From positions 1 through 8,272 of the forward strand of contig JASLGJ010000430.1 in NCBI GenBank assembly GCA_030150085.1: a DNA stretch of 8,272 nt. Reading direction: 5' to 3'. The notes beneath the pieces are model-generated. The model made no database searches and was not told where the DNA came from. It was given only the letters and a program-made list of their open reading frames with translations. Of this stretch, positions 1-6,618 are shown one piece after another. Source of the DNA: Candidatus Elarobacter sp. (GTDB lineage Bacteria; Vulcanimicrobiota; Vulcanimicrobiia; Vulcanimicrobiales; Vulcanimicrobiaceae). Both the position numbers and the translations under genes were made by a program. Within the stretch, counting starts at the first letter, position 1, and each line of letters starts with the position of its first letter.

Positions 1-404
1 AGCGCGTCCCAGCGCGCGTTGTCGGCCGCGAAGACCCGCGCGGCCGCCGAGGCGCGCGGGAGGCCGCGCCCGGCCAGCCCGCCCGACAGCCTGGCCGCGA
101 CGGCGTCGGCGCGGCCCATCGTCTGGGCCAGCGTACCGAGGTACGAGGCGTCGCCGGTGGCGGCGAAGTTGCGCAGATCGGTCTCGTCGTCGAGCTGCAG
201 CCGCAGCGCCAAGCGCACCCTGCCCTCGGCCGACCGGAGGTCGAGGCTGCGGTCCATCGTCGTGAAGATGAGGTTTCGCACGGAGACGGCGCCGACCAGC
301 AGCACCAGCACGACGAGCGCCACCGCGGCCGGCGTCAGGAGGCGCGGGAGCCGGGTCCCCGGCGGAGGGACAGCCGGGAAGCGACGGCCTGCGACGGACA
401 TCAT
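1..404 (-). CDS. CHASE3-like membrane sensor protein, N-terminal fragment (cut by window edge)
   Basis: The frame is open from an ATG at 404 to the left edge, giving 134 residues of a longer protein. A basic, proline-rich cytoplasmic start (residues 1-20) leads into one strong membrane helix at about 22-42. A helical extracytoplasmic stretch follows, with DDETDLRNFAATGDASYL near residues 72-89. This resembles the CHASE3 signature, in which an E-T-x-x-R-x-(F/Y)-x-x-T-G-(D/N) core is followed by a small residue and Y-L. CHASE3 regions sit at the front of histidine kinases, diguanylate cyclases, chemoreceptors and SpoIIE-type phosphatases, so the output domain, beyond the window, is unknown; a histidine kinase is the commonest case. 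Two ATGs lie in tandem (404 and 401). The AAGG upstream is spaced better for the second, so the start may be 401. It lies 45 nt downstream of the SDR gene on the same strand and could be read through from it. Confidence 0.72.
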   Translation of the reverse strand, partial: MMSVAGRRFPAVPPPGTRLPRLLTPAAVALVVLVLLVGAVSVRNLIFTTMDRSLDLRSAEGRVRLALRLQLDDETDLRNFAATGDASYLGTLAQTMGRADAVAARLSGGLAGRGLPRASAAARVFAADNARWDA

Positions 405-429
405 GCCTTGGAACCTAGCATGCCTGTCT

Positions 430-449
430 GGGTAGACTCTCCGCTACCC
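430..449 (-). terminator. Possible weak hairpin terminator after the SDR gene
   Basis: Immediately after the SDR stop codon the minus strand reads GGGTAG, eight loop bases, then CTACCC: a perfect 6-bp stem filling much of the 45-nt gap before the sensor gene. No T-run follows, so it is not a classical intrinsic terminator. It could attenuate read-through, stabilise the operon mRNA 3' end, or be chance. Confidence 0.3.
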
Positions 450-1244
450 CTACATTCCCGCGTCGATGCTGACGCCGCCGTCGATCAGGAGGGTCTGGCC
501 GGTGACGTAGGCGCTCGCGCGCGAGGCCAGGAACACCGCCGCGCCGGCCACGTCGTCGGGCTCGGCCAGGCGGCGCAGCGCGGTGCGGCGGACGGTGGCC
601 TCGGCGATCTCCGGGTTGTCCCACAGCGCCCGGGCGAAGTCGGTCTTCACGATCCCGGGCGCGAGCGCGTTGACCCGGATGCCGCGCGGGCCCCACTCCA
701 CCGCCAGGCTGCGGGCCAGGCCGATCAGCGCGGTCTTGGAGACCGCGTAGGCCCCGATCACGCCCGTGCCGCTCACCCCGACGATGCTGCTCAGGAACAT
801 CGCGCTGCCCCCGCCGCGCGCGGCCATGTGCGGGAAGGTCAGGTTCGCCAGCCACAGCGCGCTGCGCACGTTGCTGTTCATGATGCGGTCCCAGGCCTCG
901 TCGCCGATCCCGCTCAGCGGGCCGTAGTAGGGATTCACCGCGGCGTTGCAGACCAGCAGGTCGACCCCGCCCCACGCCGCCACGGTGCGCTCGACCAGAT
1001 TCTGCAGCTGCTCCTTCTTGCCGACGTGCGCGGCGACCGCGAGCGCCTCGCCGCCCGCCGCGGCGATCTCCGCGGCGACCGCGGCGCAGGCCTCGGCGTC
1101 GCGGCTGGAGATCACCACCCGCGCCCCGCGCTGCGCGAAGCGCTCGGCGATCGCGCGCCCGATCCCGCGCGTCGAGCCGGTCACGATCGCGACCTTGCCG
1201 CTCAGGTCGAACAGGTCGTCGCTCTTGCCGTCCGCCCCGCTCAC
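450..1244 (-). CDS. SDR family NAD(P)-dependent oxidoreductase
   Basis: A 264-residue classical short-chain dehydrogenase with a Rossmann fold, cytosolic. The cofactor motif TGSTRGIG is at 22-29, the CNAA motif (NNAG equivalent) at 99-102, and the active site is N125, S152/S153, Y166 and K170 in YAVSK. PG at 196-197 and a C-terminal VTGQTLLIDGG complete the family pattern, at full length. SSR at 46-48 after the second strand hints at NADP(H) preference. The start is GTG, overlapping the kinase stop as GTGA, with GAGGG about 9 nt upstream; no earlier start competes. It is last in a five-gene operon with an acyl-CoA dehydrogenase and a kinase. By analogy with LvaD of the levulinate pathway it could interconvert a keto- and a hydroxyacyl-CoA. 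It could equally be a FabG-like or DHRS4-like carbonyl reductase; the substrate cannot be read from the sequence. Confidence 0.93.
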   Translation of the reverse strand: MSGADGKSDDLFDLSGKVAIVTGSTRGIGRAIAERFAQRGARVVISSRDAEACAAVAAEIAAAGGEALAVAAHVGKKEQLQNLVERTVAAWGGVDLLVCNAAVNPYYGPLSGIGDEAWDRIMNSNVRSALWLANLTFPHMAARGGGSAMFLSSIVGVSGTGVIGAYAVSKTALIGLARSLAVEWGPRGIRVNALAPGIVKTDFARALWDNPEIAEATVRRTALRRLAEPDDVAGAAVFLASRASAYVTGQTLLIDGGVSIDAGM

Positions 1245-2305
1245 AGCGCGCTGCCCTCGGTCAGCGCGAGGCCGCGCCGGAGCAGCGCGTTGACGACCGT
1301 GCCGAAGTCGCGGAAGCGCTCGTCGTGCGTTTGCCCGCGCACGTAGCGGACGTAGATCTGCTGCAGGATCACCGCGTAGCGGAAGACGTTGAACTGCACG
1401 TACCAGGTCAGCTCGCTCAGGTCCGCGCCGGACTGCTGCGCGTAACGCTCCGCGACCTCGCGCCGGGTGGGGAAGCCGGCGTACCAGGTCGGCATGCGGC
1501 GGCCCATGCTCTCGCCCTCCTCACCCGCTTCCGACCACAGCGCGAGCAGCTGGCCCAAGTCCATCAGCGGGTCGCCCTGGGTGCACATGTCCCAGTCGAG
1601 CACCGCCACCGTGCGGGCCGGGTTCGCGGGGTCGAGCAGGGTGTTGTCGAGCTTGTAGTCGTTGTGCACGAGCGCCGTGCGGCGCGAGGCCGGCAGCCGT
1701 TCCGCCAGGCGCGCGACGAACGTCTCGCCGCGGTCGACGTCGTCGGTCAGCGCCTTCGCCCAGCGCTCGGTCCAGCCGCGCAGCTGCCGCTCGACGAAGC
1801 CCTGCGGCTTGCCCAAGCCGCTCAAGCCCACGCTCGCCGGATCGACCGCGTGCAGCGCGGCCAGGTTGTCGACCAGCGACAGGCCGACCCCGCGCAGCAC
1901 CTCGGGCCGGCTCGCCCACGGCTCGGGGATGGTCGCGCGAAACGCGAACCCGTGGCGCCGCTCCATCACGAAGAAGTCCGCTCCGATGACCTCGTGGTCG
2001 GTGCAGAGCAGGTAGCTGCGCGGGGCCAGCGGGTAGCCCGCGTACAGCGTCGAGAGCACGCGGTGCTCGCGCCGCATGTCGTGCGCGCCGGGCGGCACCG
2101 GCCCCAGCGGCGGGCGGCGCAGCACGTACTCGCGCGCGCCGAAGCGCACCAGGTACGTGAGGTTGGCGTGGCCGCCGCCGAACTGCGCGATCTCCAGCGG
2201 CCCCTCGGCTTGCGGCAGGTGCGCGCGCAGGTACGGCTCGAGCCGGGCCGTGTCGAGCCGCTCTTCCGCGCGAACGGCGATCGTCTCGGGATCGGACTCG
2301 ATCAT
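1241..2305 (-). CDS. APH-fold phosphotransferase family protein (ACAD10/11 kinase-domain or LvaA type)
   Basis: A 354-residue protein with the aminoglycoside-phosphotransferase/choline-kinase fold. A glycine-rich loop (QFGGGHANLTY, 41-51) leads to YVLRRPPLG at 60-68, typical of the subfamily that accompanies or is fused to acyl-CoA dehydrogenases. E80 probably serves as the helix-C glutamate. The catalytic loop VHNDYKLDN has H214, D216 and N221, and the metal-binding motif LDWD has D237 and D239, followed by GDPLMDL. All kinase residues look intact. In this subfamily (LvaA; kinase domains of ACAD10/ACAD11) the known reaction is ATP-dependent phosphorylation of the hydroxyl of a hydroxyacyl-CoA rather than antibiotic resistance. 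The ATG at 2305 overlaps the phosphatase stop as ATGA and no clear Shine-Dalgarno precedes it, so translational coupling is likely. The frame stays open upstream into the phosphatase gene, but that extension is Arg-rich shadow sequence. The substrate here is inferred. Confidence 0.92.
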   Translation of the reverse strand: MIESDPETIAVRAEERLDTARLEPYLRAHLPQAEGPLEIAQFGGGHANLTYLVRFGAREYVLRRPPLGPVPPGAHDMRREHRVLSTLYAGYPLAPRSYLLCTDHEVIGADFFVMERRHGFAFRATIPEPWASRPEVLRGVGLSLVDNLAALHAVDPASVGLSGLGKPQGFVERQLRGWTERWAKALTDDVDRGETFVARLAERLPASRRTALVHNDYKLDNTLLDPANPARTVAVLDWDMCTQGDPLMDLGQLLALWSEAGEEGESMGRRMPTWYAGFPTRREVAERYAQQSGADLSELTWYVQFNVFRYAVILQQIYVRYVRGQTHDERFRDFGTVVNALLRRGLALTEGSAL

Positions 2306-2973
2306 CGGCGGCTGCGCGAGGGGATGTCGCGCAGGTGGGCGGTCTCGTTCGCGCTCACCAGCAGACGCCGCTGCGGGCTGACGCGCACGACCGAGATCGA
2401 CGCGTTGGCGAGCGGGAAGACGAAGTCGTGCGGGGTGCCGGCGATCGCCCCGATCGCGGCGTTGATCGCGCCCGCGTGCGAGACGACCACGACCCGCCCG
2501 CCGGGGTGCTCGGCCGCGATGCGGTCGAAGGCGTCGAGCATGCGCGCCCGCACGGTCTGCGAGGGCTCGGTGCCGGGGATGCTGCTCCACGAGCCGTCGC
2601 GCATGGCGATCGTCGCCAGCACGGCGAGCTGCTCGCGCAGGTCGCCCTCGTGCTCGAGCGTGCCCAGCGCGATCTCGCGCAGGTCGGGCTCGGTGAACAC
2701 CGGCAGACCGATCGGCCCGGCCACCGCCTGCGCCGTCTCGCGCGCGCGCCGGATGGGGCTGGCGTACACCGCCGCCACCTCCAGCCCGGCGAAGCGCTCG
2801 GCGACCGCCTCGGCCTGCGCGCGGCCGCGCTCGCTCAAGGGGTGCTCCTCGTAGTTGTCGTACGCCGTGCCGCCGCCCTCGGGCACGGCGTCGCCGTGGC
2901 GCACCAGGTGCAGCTCCGCCGCGCCGCGGCGCAGGCTCAGCTCGAGCGCGTCGAGCGGGTCCTGCCGGGTCAC
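2302..2973 (-). CDS. Histidine phosphatase family protein
   Basis: A 223-residue member of the phosphoglycerate-mutase-like (branch 1) histidine phosphatase superfamily. The phospho-acceptor motif is LVRHGDA with R25, H26 and G27. A second arginine motif lies at 72-81 ([11 protein letters not shown]76 expected to bind phosphate), the probable acid is E100 in DLREIALG, and the second histidine is H166 in [10 protein letters not shown]. The set is complete, so an active phosphatase is expected. No signal peptide is visible, so it should be cytosolic. The start is a GTG at 2973 that overlaps the dehydrogenase stop as GTGA, with AAGG about 7 nt upstream; the frame is open far upstream but only as a shadow of the dehydrogenase gene. 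Its position between an acyl-CoA dehydrogenase and a kinase suggests that it acts on a phosphorylated intermediate of the same pathway or on a free phosphate ester. The specificity cannot be read; a general sugar-phosphate or cofactor phosphatase is the alternative. Confidence 0.9.
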   Translation of the reverse strand: MTRQDPLDALELSLRRGAAELHLVRHGDAVPEGGGTAYDNYEEHPLSERGRAQAEAVAERFAGLEVAAVYASPIRRARETAQAVAGPIGLPVFTEPDLREIALGTLEHEGDLREQLAVLATIAMRDGSWSSIPGTEPSQTVRARMLDAFDRIAAEHPGGRVVVVSHAGAINAAIGAIAGTPHDFVFPLANASISVVRVSPQRRLLVSANETAHLRDIPSRSRR

Positions 2974-4163
2974 CGGCCCGCCTTGCGCAGCTCGCCCTGG
3001 GCGATCGAGGCCAGGTGGACTTCGTCCGGCCCGTCGACGATGCGCAGCGTGCGCGCGTTGCCGTAGGCGTGGGCGAGGAAGGTGTCGCCGCTGACGCCCT
3101 TGGCGCCGAAGGCCTGGATCGCGCGGTCGATCACCCGCCCGGCCATCTGCGGCGCGGCGACCTTGGCCATCGCGATCGCGTAGCGGGCCGCCTTGTTGCC
3201 GACCCGGTCGAGCATCTCCGCCGCGTCGTAGGTGAGCAGGCGGGCCTGGTCGATCTCGATCCGCGAGTGCGCGATCCACTCCATGATGACGCCCTGCTGC
3301 GCGAGCGGCTTGCCGAACGCGGTGCGCTCCTTGACCCGCGCGACCATCGTCTCGAGCACCCGCTCGGCCAAGCCGATCGCGCGCAGGCAGTGGTGCAGGC
3401 GGCCCGGCCCCAGGCGCCCCTGGCCGATCTCGAAGCCGCGCCCTTCGCCCAGCAGCACGTCCTCGGCCGGCACGCGCACGTTCTCGAACGAAATCTCGCA
3501 GTGCCCGTGCGGCGCGTGGTCGTAGCCGAACACGCTCAGCGGGCGCACCACCGTCACCCCCGGCGCGTCGATCGGGATGACGAGCATGGTGTGCCGGCGG
3601 TGCTTCTCCGCGCTCGGGTCGGAGCGGCCCAGGAAGATCAGCACCTTGCAGCGCTCGTGCGCCGCGCCGGTGGTCCACCACTTGCGCCCGCTGACGACGT
3701 AGTCCGAGCCGTCGCGCCGGATCTCGGCGCTGATGTTGGTCGCGTCGGACGAGGCGACGTCGGGCTCGGTCATCGAGAAGCCCGAGCGGATCTCGGCGTT
3801 CAGCAAGGGCTCGAGCCAGCGTTTCTTGTGCGCGTCGCTGCCGTAGCGCTCGAACACCTCCATGTTGCCCGTGTCGGGCGCGCTGCAGTTGAAGACCTCC
3901 GGGCCGATGAACGAGCGCCCCATCAGCTCGCACAGCGGCGCGTACTCGCGGTTGCTCAGGCCCGCGCCCAAGTGGCTGGCGGGCAGGAACAGGTTCCACA
4001 GCCCCTGCGCGCGCGCTTTGGCCTGCAGCTCGTCCATGACCGGCGGCTGCGCCCAGCGCGAGGAAGCGGCGTGGAGCTGCTCCTCGTACACCCGCTCGCT
4101 GGGGTAGACGTGCTCGGCCATGAAGGCGGCCAGCCGTTCGGTCAGGGGCGCGGTCTCGATCAT
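2970..4163 (-). CDS. Acyl-CoA dehydrogenase family protein, ACAD10/11 (LvaC) type
   Basis: A 397-residue flavoprotein of full acyl-CoA dehydrogenase length. The all-helical N-terminal part (1-125) includes [14 protein letters not shown] at 95-108. The beta domain carries the flavin/substrate motif [12 protein letters not shown] (129-140) and [11 protein letters not shown] (157-167). The C-terminal helical domain carries [11 protein letters not shown] (254-264), [11 protein letters not shown] (280-290) and [10 protein letters not shown] (351-360). Near the end, VDGPDEVH (376-383) replaces the usual YEGT motif, putting Asp377 where medium-chain enzymes have the catalytic Glu. That ending marks the ACAD10/ACAD11 subfamily, which removes phosphate from a phosphorylated hydroxyacyl-CoA to form an enoyl-CoA instead of doing simple oxidation. 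The ATG at 4163 overlaps the regulator stop as ATGA, with a good Shine-Dalgarno (GAGGG) just upstream. Linkage to an APH-fold kinase supports the subfamily call. Ordinary FAD-dependent acyl-CoA oxidation remains possible. Confidence 0.93.
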   Translation of the reverse strand: MIETAPLTERLAAFMAEHVYPSERVYEEQLHAASSRWAQPPVMDELQAKARAQGLWNLFLPASHLGAGLSNREYAPLCELMGRSFIGPEVFNCSAPDTGNMEVFERYGSDAHKKRWLEPLLNAEIRSGFSMTEPDVASSDATNISAEIRRDGSDYVVSGRKWWTTGAAHERCKVLIFLGRSDPSAEKHRRHTMLVIPIDAPGVTVVRPLSVFGYDHAPHGHCEISFENVRVPAEDVLLGEGRGFEIGQGRLGPGRLHHCLRAIGLAERVLETMVARVKERTAFGKPLAQQGVIMEWIAHSRIEIDQARLLTYDAAEMLDRVGNKAARYAIAMAKVAAPQMAGRVIDRAIQAFGAKGVSGDTFLAHAYGNARTLRIVDGPDEVHLASIAQGELRKAGR

Positions 4164-4909
4164 TCGCCCTCATTTCGCGCGAGGACGCCGAATACCGCGC
4201 GCTCCATCACCTCGGCCGCGCCGGCGATGCGCGCCTCGTCCAGCGGCGTGCCGTCGACCACCGCCTCGCGGTAGAACCCGTCGAGCATCGCGAACAGCGC
4301 GCCCGCGGTGGCCTCGGGGTCGTTGACCGTGGCCAGGCCGCGCGCGCGCAGCGTCTCGAGGTACTCGCTCAGGCGCTTGCTCGCCGCCGCGCGCCGCTCG
4401 CGCCGCTCGCGGGCGAACTCCTCGTCGCGCAGCGAGATGGCGTAGTAGGCCCGCAGCAGGGCCGGGTGCTCGGCCGGCGAGCGCAAGACCGCGTCGACCA
4501 GGCGCCGGATGCCGGCCCGGGCCTCGGCCGCGCTCGCTTCACCGCCGGCCAGCTCGTCGAGCGCCGGGCCGCGGCTCTCCCGCACCCGCTCCAGCGCGGC
4601 CCGCAGCGCGGCGCGCTTGTCGCGGAAGTGGCGGTAGAAGGTGCCGTGCGCCAGACCCGCCTCGCTCGCGACCGCGTCGGCGGTCAGGGCGGCGAAGTCT
4701 CGGCTTTCGAGCAGCCGCTCGAGCGCGTCGAGCAGGCGGGCCCGGCCGTCCCCGCGCGGCCGGCGCGCGGGCCGCGCGGCCGGCTCGTCCTCGGCCCGCC
4801 CCAGATAGGTCCAGCGGCTGCGGCGCTTGCCGGTCTGCGGGTCGCGGACGCTCTCGACCCGGTAGCGGTAGCTCCGCCCGGCGATGGTCTTGGTGACCTC
4901 GTACGCCAT
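4160..4909 (-). CDS. TetR/AcrR family transcriptional regulator with an extra N-terminal domain
   Basis: A 249-residue regulator. The TetR-type DNA-binding region covers about 55-101, with the helix-turn-helix at about 75-97 ([21 protein letters not shown], positions 75-95) followed by a basic DKRAAL. The rest (about 105-245) is the helical ligand-binding and dimerisation domain, including [15 protein letters not shown], common in acyl-CoA- or drug-responsive members. Residues 1-39 form an unusual basic and aromatic module ([18 protein letters not shown], then [16 protein letters not shown]) before an Ala/Arg/Pro linker. Typical TetR proteins start the HTH within 10-20 residues. It is the first gene of the operon and is divergent from the exporter, so it probably binds the palindrome just upstream and controls both units. 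No Shine-Dalgarno precedes the ATG at 4909, so a very short or leaderless transcript is possible. There is no other in-frame ATG before the HTH. Confidence 0.92.
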   Translation of the reverse strand: MAYEVTKTIAGRSYRYRVESVRDPQTGKRRSRWTYLGRAEDEPAARPARRPRGDGRARLLDALERLLESRDFAALTADAVASEAGLAHGTFYRHFRDKRAALRAALERVRESRGPALDELAGGEASAAEARAGIRRLVDAVLRSPAEHPALLRAYYAISLRDEEFARERRERRAAASKRLSEYLETLRARGLATVNDPEATAGALFAMLDGFYREAVVDGTPLDEARIAGAAEVMERAVFGVLARNEGE

Positions 4910-4920
4910 TGTGGTAAGAT
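4890..4920 (+). promoter_or_regulatory. Candidate promoter for the MFS exporter
   Basis: A -10-like TAAGAT at 4915-4920 lies 19 nt after a weak -35-like TTGGTG at 4890-4895. Transcription would begin near 4927, inside the palindrome, so a bound repressor would block it. Both hexamers match consensus only partly and the spacing is long; the call rests mainly on this being a low-GC patch upstream of the gene. Confidence 0.3.
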
Positions 4921-4934
4921 GACTTAATCGTCAT
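4919..4934. promoter_or_regulatory. Palindromic operator candidate for the TetR regulator
   Basis: The sequence ATGAC, six bases (TTAATC), GTCAT is a perfect 5-bp inverted repeat in a 16-bp site of the size typical for TetR dimers. It is centred about 18 bp upstream of the regulator start and 50 bp upstream of the exporter start, in the only AT-rich patch between the divergent genes. That position allows control of both directions. No second copy was seen elsewhere in the window. Confidence 0.6.
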
Positions 4935-4976
4935 GTCCGATTTACCCTGCACGAGACGGCCCGGGGGCGGTCCGTC

Positions 4977-6563
4977 ATGAGCGCGTCCCTGGCCGAACGC
5001 CCGCCTGCCGCCGCCCCGCTCACCGCGGCCGAGCGGCGGGCGGAGCGCAAGGCCAACCCGCCCCTGATCATGATCACGCTGACCGTCATGCTGGGGCTGA
5101 TCATGGCGATCATCGACACCTCGATCGTCAACGTGGCGCTGAGCGACATGGCGGGCAACCTGGGCTCGTCGATCGACGAGATCGGCTGGGTCGCGACCGG
5201 CTACATCCTGGCCAACGTGATCGTGATGCCGCTCAACGGCTGGCTGACCGCGCGCTTCGGGCGGCGCAATTTCTACGCCACCTGCCTGGTGATCTTCACG
5301 GTCGCATCCTTCCTGTGCGGGACGGCGACGAACGTGTGGATGCTGGTCGCGTACCGCGTGCTGCAGGGCTTCGGCGGCGGCGCGCTGCAGCCGACCGCGC
5401 AGGCGATCCTGTTCGAGTCCTACCCGCCCGAGAAGCGGGCCGGCGCGATGGCGATCTTCGGCCTGGGCGCGATGGTCGGCCCCGCGATCGGGCCGACCCT
5501 GGGCGGCCTGATCGTCGACAACTACTCCTGGCCGCTGATCTTCTACATCGACATCCCGATCGGGATCGTCGCGTTCCTGATGACGCTGCGCTACATCCGC
5601 GACCAGTCCTACGTCAAGCGCGACACCTCGCCGGTCGACTTCGTCGGCCTGGGACTGCTGACCGCGGGCGTGGCCTCGCTGCAGTACGTGCTCGAGCGCG
5701 GGCAGCGCGAGGACTGGTTCTCCTCCTCGACCATCGTGGCGCTCAGCGCGGTCGCGCTGGTGACGCTGGTCGCGTTCGTGCTCAAGGAGCTGCGCGACCC
5801 GCGCCCGCTGGTCGACCTGACCGCCTTTCGCTCGCGCTCGTTCAGCGCCGGCAACGTGCTGGGCATCGTGACCGGCTTCGGGCTGTACGGCACGGCCCTG
5901 ATCCTGCCGCTGTTCTTCCAGAACGTGCTCGGCTTCAGCGCCACCCAGACCGGCATGGCGCTGCTCCCGGGCGCGATCGCGACCGCGGCCTCGATGCCGC
6001 TCGCCTCGCAGCTCATCCGGCGCATCGACGGCCGGCTGGAGATCGCCTTCGGGCTGGTGATCTTCGCCGCGTCGGCCTGGTGGATGGGCGGGCTCAACCA
6101 GAACGCCGGCTACTGGGACGTGTTCTGGCCGCGCGCCCTGCAGGGCTTCGCGCTGGGCTTCATGTTCGTGCCGCTCTCGACGTTCACGCTGGGCGACATC
6201 GCGCGCGAGAAGATGGCCAACGCGACGGGCCTCTACACCCTGCTGCGCCAGCTCGGCGGGTCGCTCGGGATCGCGATCCTGCAGCTCCTGCAGACGCGCT
6301 ACCAGGACACCGCCTACGCCGCGCTGGCCGCCGGCGTCACCCCGTCCAACCCCAGCATCGGCACCTACCTGCGCGACCTGCACGGCAGCGCGCTGGCGCT
6401 CTACCAGATGGTGGTGGTCAACGCGATCGTGATCTCGTACGACGAGGTGCTGCGCCTGTGCGGGATCGTGTTCGTGCTCTCGATCCCGCTGGTGCTGCTG
6501 CTCAAGCGCCGCCGCAACGATCCCGCCGAAGGCCCGGCCCGCGGAGCCGCCCTGGCGGAGTGA
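4977..6563 (+). CDS. DHA2 family MFS drug/metabolite efflux transporter (EmrB/QacA type)
   Basis: A 528-residue inner-membrane proton-coupled exporter of the 14-helix DHA2 type. A 29-residue cytoplasmic N-terminus precedes the first helix. The family motif DTSIVNVAL is at 47-55, motif A (GWLTARFGRR) at 88-97, YRVLQGFGGGALQP at 126-139, motif C in GLGAMVGPAIGPTLGG at 162-177, and WPLIFYIDIPIG at 185-196. R127 in the fourth-helix region matches the conserved motif B arginine. The length and a basic KRRR C-terminal cap fit EmrB-like proteins. The ATG at 4977 is preceded by a G-rich GGGGGCGG about 7 nt upstream as a weak ribosome site. It is divergent from the TetR gene, a common arrangement for inducible pumps. 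No EmrA/HlyD adaptor gene lies next to it, so it may act alone across the inner membrane. Substrate unknown; a hydrophobic acid linked to the neighbouring acyl-CoA operon is possible. Confidence 0.93.
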   Translation: MSASLAERPPAAAPLTAAERRAERKANPPLIMITLTVMLGLIMAIIDTSIVNVALSDMAGNLGSSIDEIGWVATGYILANVIVMPLNGWLTARFGRRNFYATCLVIFTVASFLCGTATNVWMLVAYRVLQGFGGGALQPTAQAILFESYPPEKRAGAMAIFGLGAMVGPAIGPTLGGLIVDNYSWPLIFYIDIPIGIVAFLMTLRYIRDQSYVKRDTSPVDFVGLGLLTAGVASLQYVLERGQREDWFSSSTIVALSAVALVTLVAFVLKELRDPRPLVDLTAFRSRSFSAGNVLGIVTGFGLYGTALILPLFFQNVLGFSATQTGMALLPGAIATAASMPLASQLIRRIDGRLEIAFGLVIFAASAWWMGGLNQNAGYWDVFWPRALQGFALGFMFVPLSTFTLGDIAREKMANATGLYTLLRQLGGSLGIAILQLLQTRYQDTAYAALAAGVTPSNPSIGTYLRDLHGSALALYQMVVVNAIVISYDEVLRLCGIVFVLSIPLVLLLKRRRNDPAEGPARGAALAE

Positions 6564-6605
6564 GCCGCCGGGCCCCGCCGACGGAGTGCGCCGGGCTCCG
6601 CCGGG
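6557..6605 (+). repeat. Imperfect tandem duplication at the exporter stop codon
   Basis: Two adjacent copies of a 23-26-bp unit begin with GGAGTG (6557 and 6583) and share GCCGGGCYCCGCCG (6567-6580 and 6590-6603) with one mismatch. The second copy lacks 3 bp. The duplication straddles the exporter stop codon and fills most of the gap to the next gene. It also creates an in-frame GTG at 6586 that could be mistaken for the hydrolase start. Confidence 0.55.
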
Positions 6606-6618
6606 CGAAGAGCGGACG

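Noticed and set aside
1241..2305. Aminoglycoside resistance function for the APH-fold kinase.
   Set aside because: The sequence style and neighbours (acyl-CoA dehydrogenase, SDR) match the acyl-CoA-linked subfamily, so an antibiotic resistance label would mislead.
2306..2590. Upstream extension of the kinase frame by 95 codons.
   Set aside because: It overlaps the phosphatase gene and has no kinase-like sequence; the ATG at 2305 gives a normal-length kinase.
2974..4173. Upstream extension of the histidine phosphatase frame that would make a 623-residue protein.
   Set aside because: The extra residues are Arg/Ala-rich shadow of the acyl-CoA dehydrogenase; the GTG at 2973 with AAGG upstream and a stop-start overlap explains the real start.
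408..4274. Long plus-strand open frames (408-1346, 1325-2854, 3015-4274).
   Set aside because: All are antisense to well-supported operon genes and have low-complexity Arg/His/Asp/Val-rich translations without motifs.
4539..6383. A 614-codon open frame on the minus strand opposite the exporter.
   Set aside because: It is rich in Arg, Gln, His and Asp, lacks any domain pattern, runs antisense to a clear DHA2 transporter and out of frame through the TetR gene. It is a GC-rich shadow frame.
6586..6618. GTG at 6586 as the hydrolase start.
   Set aside because: It lies in the second copy of a tandem duplication and would place 11 charged residues before an otherwise canonical signal peptide.
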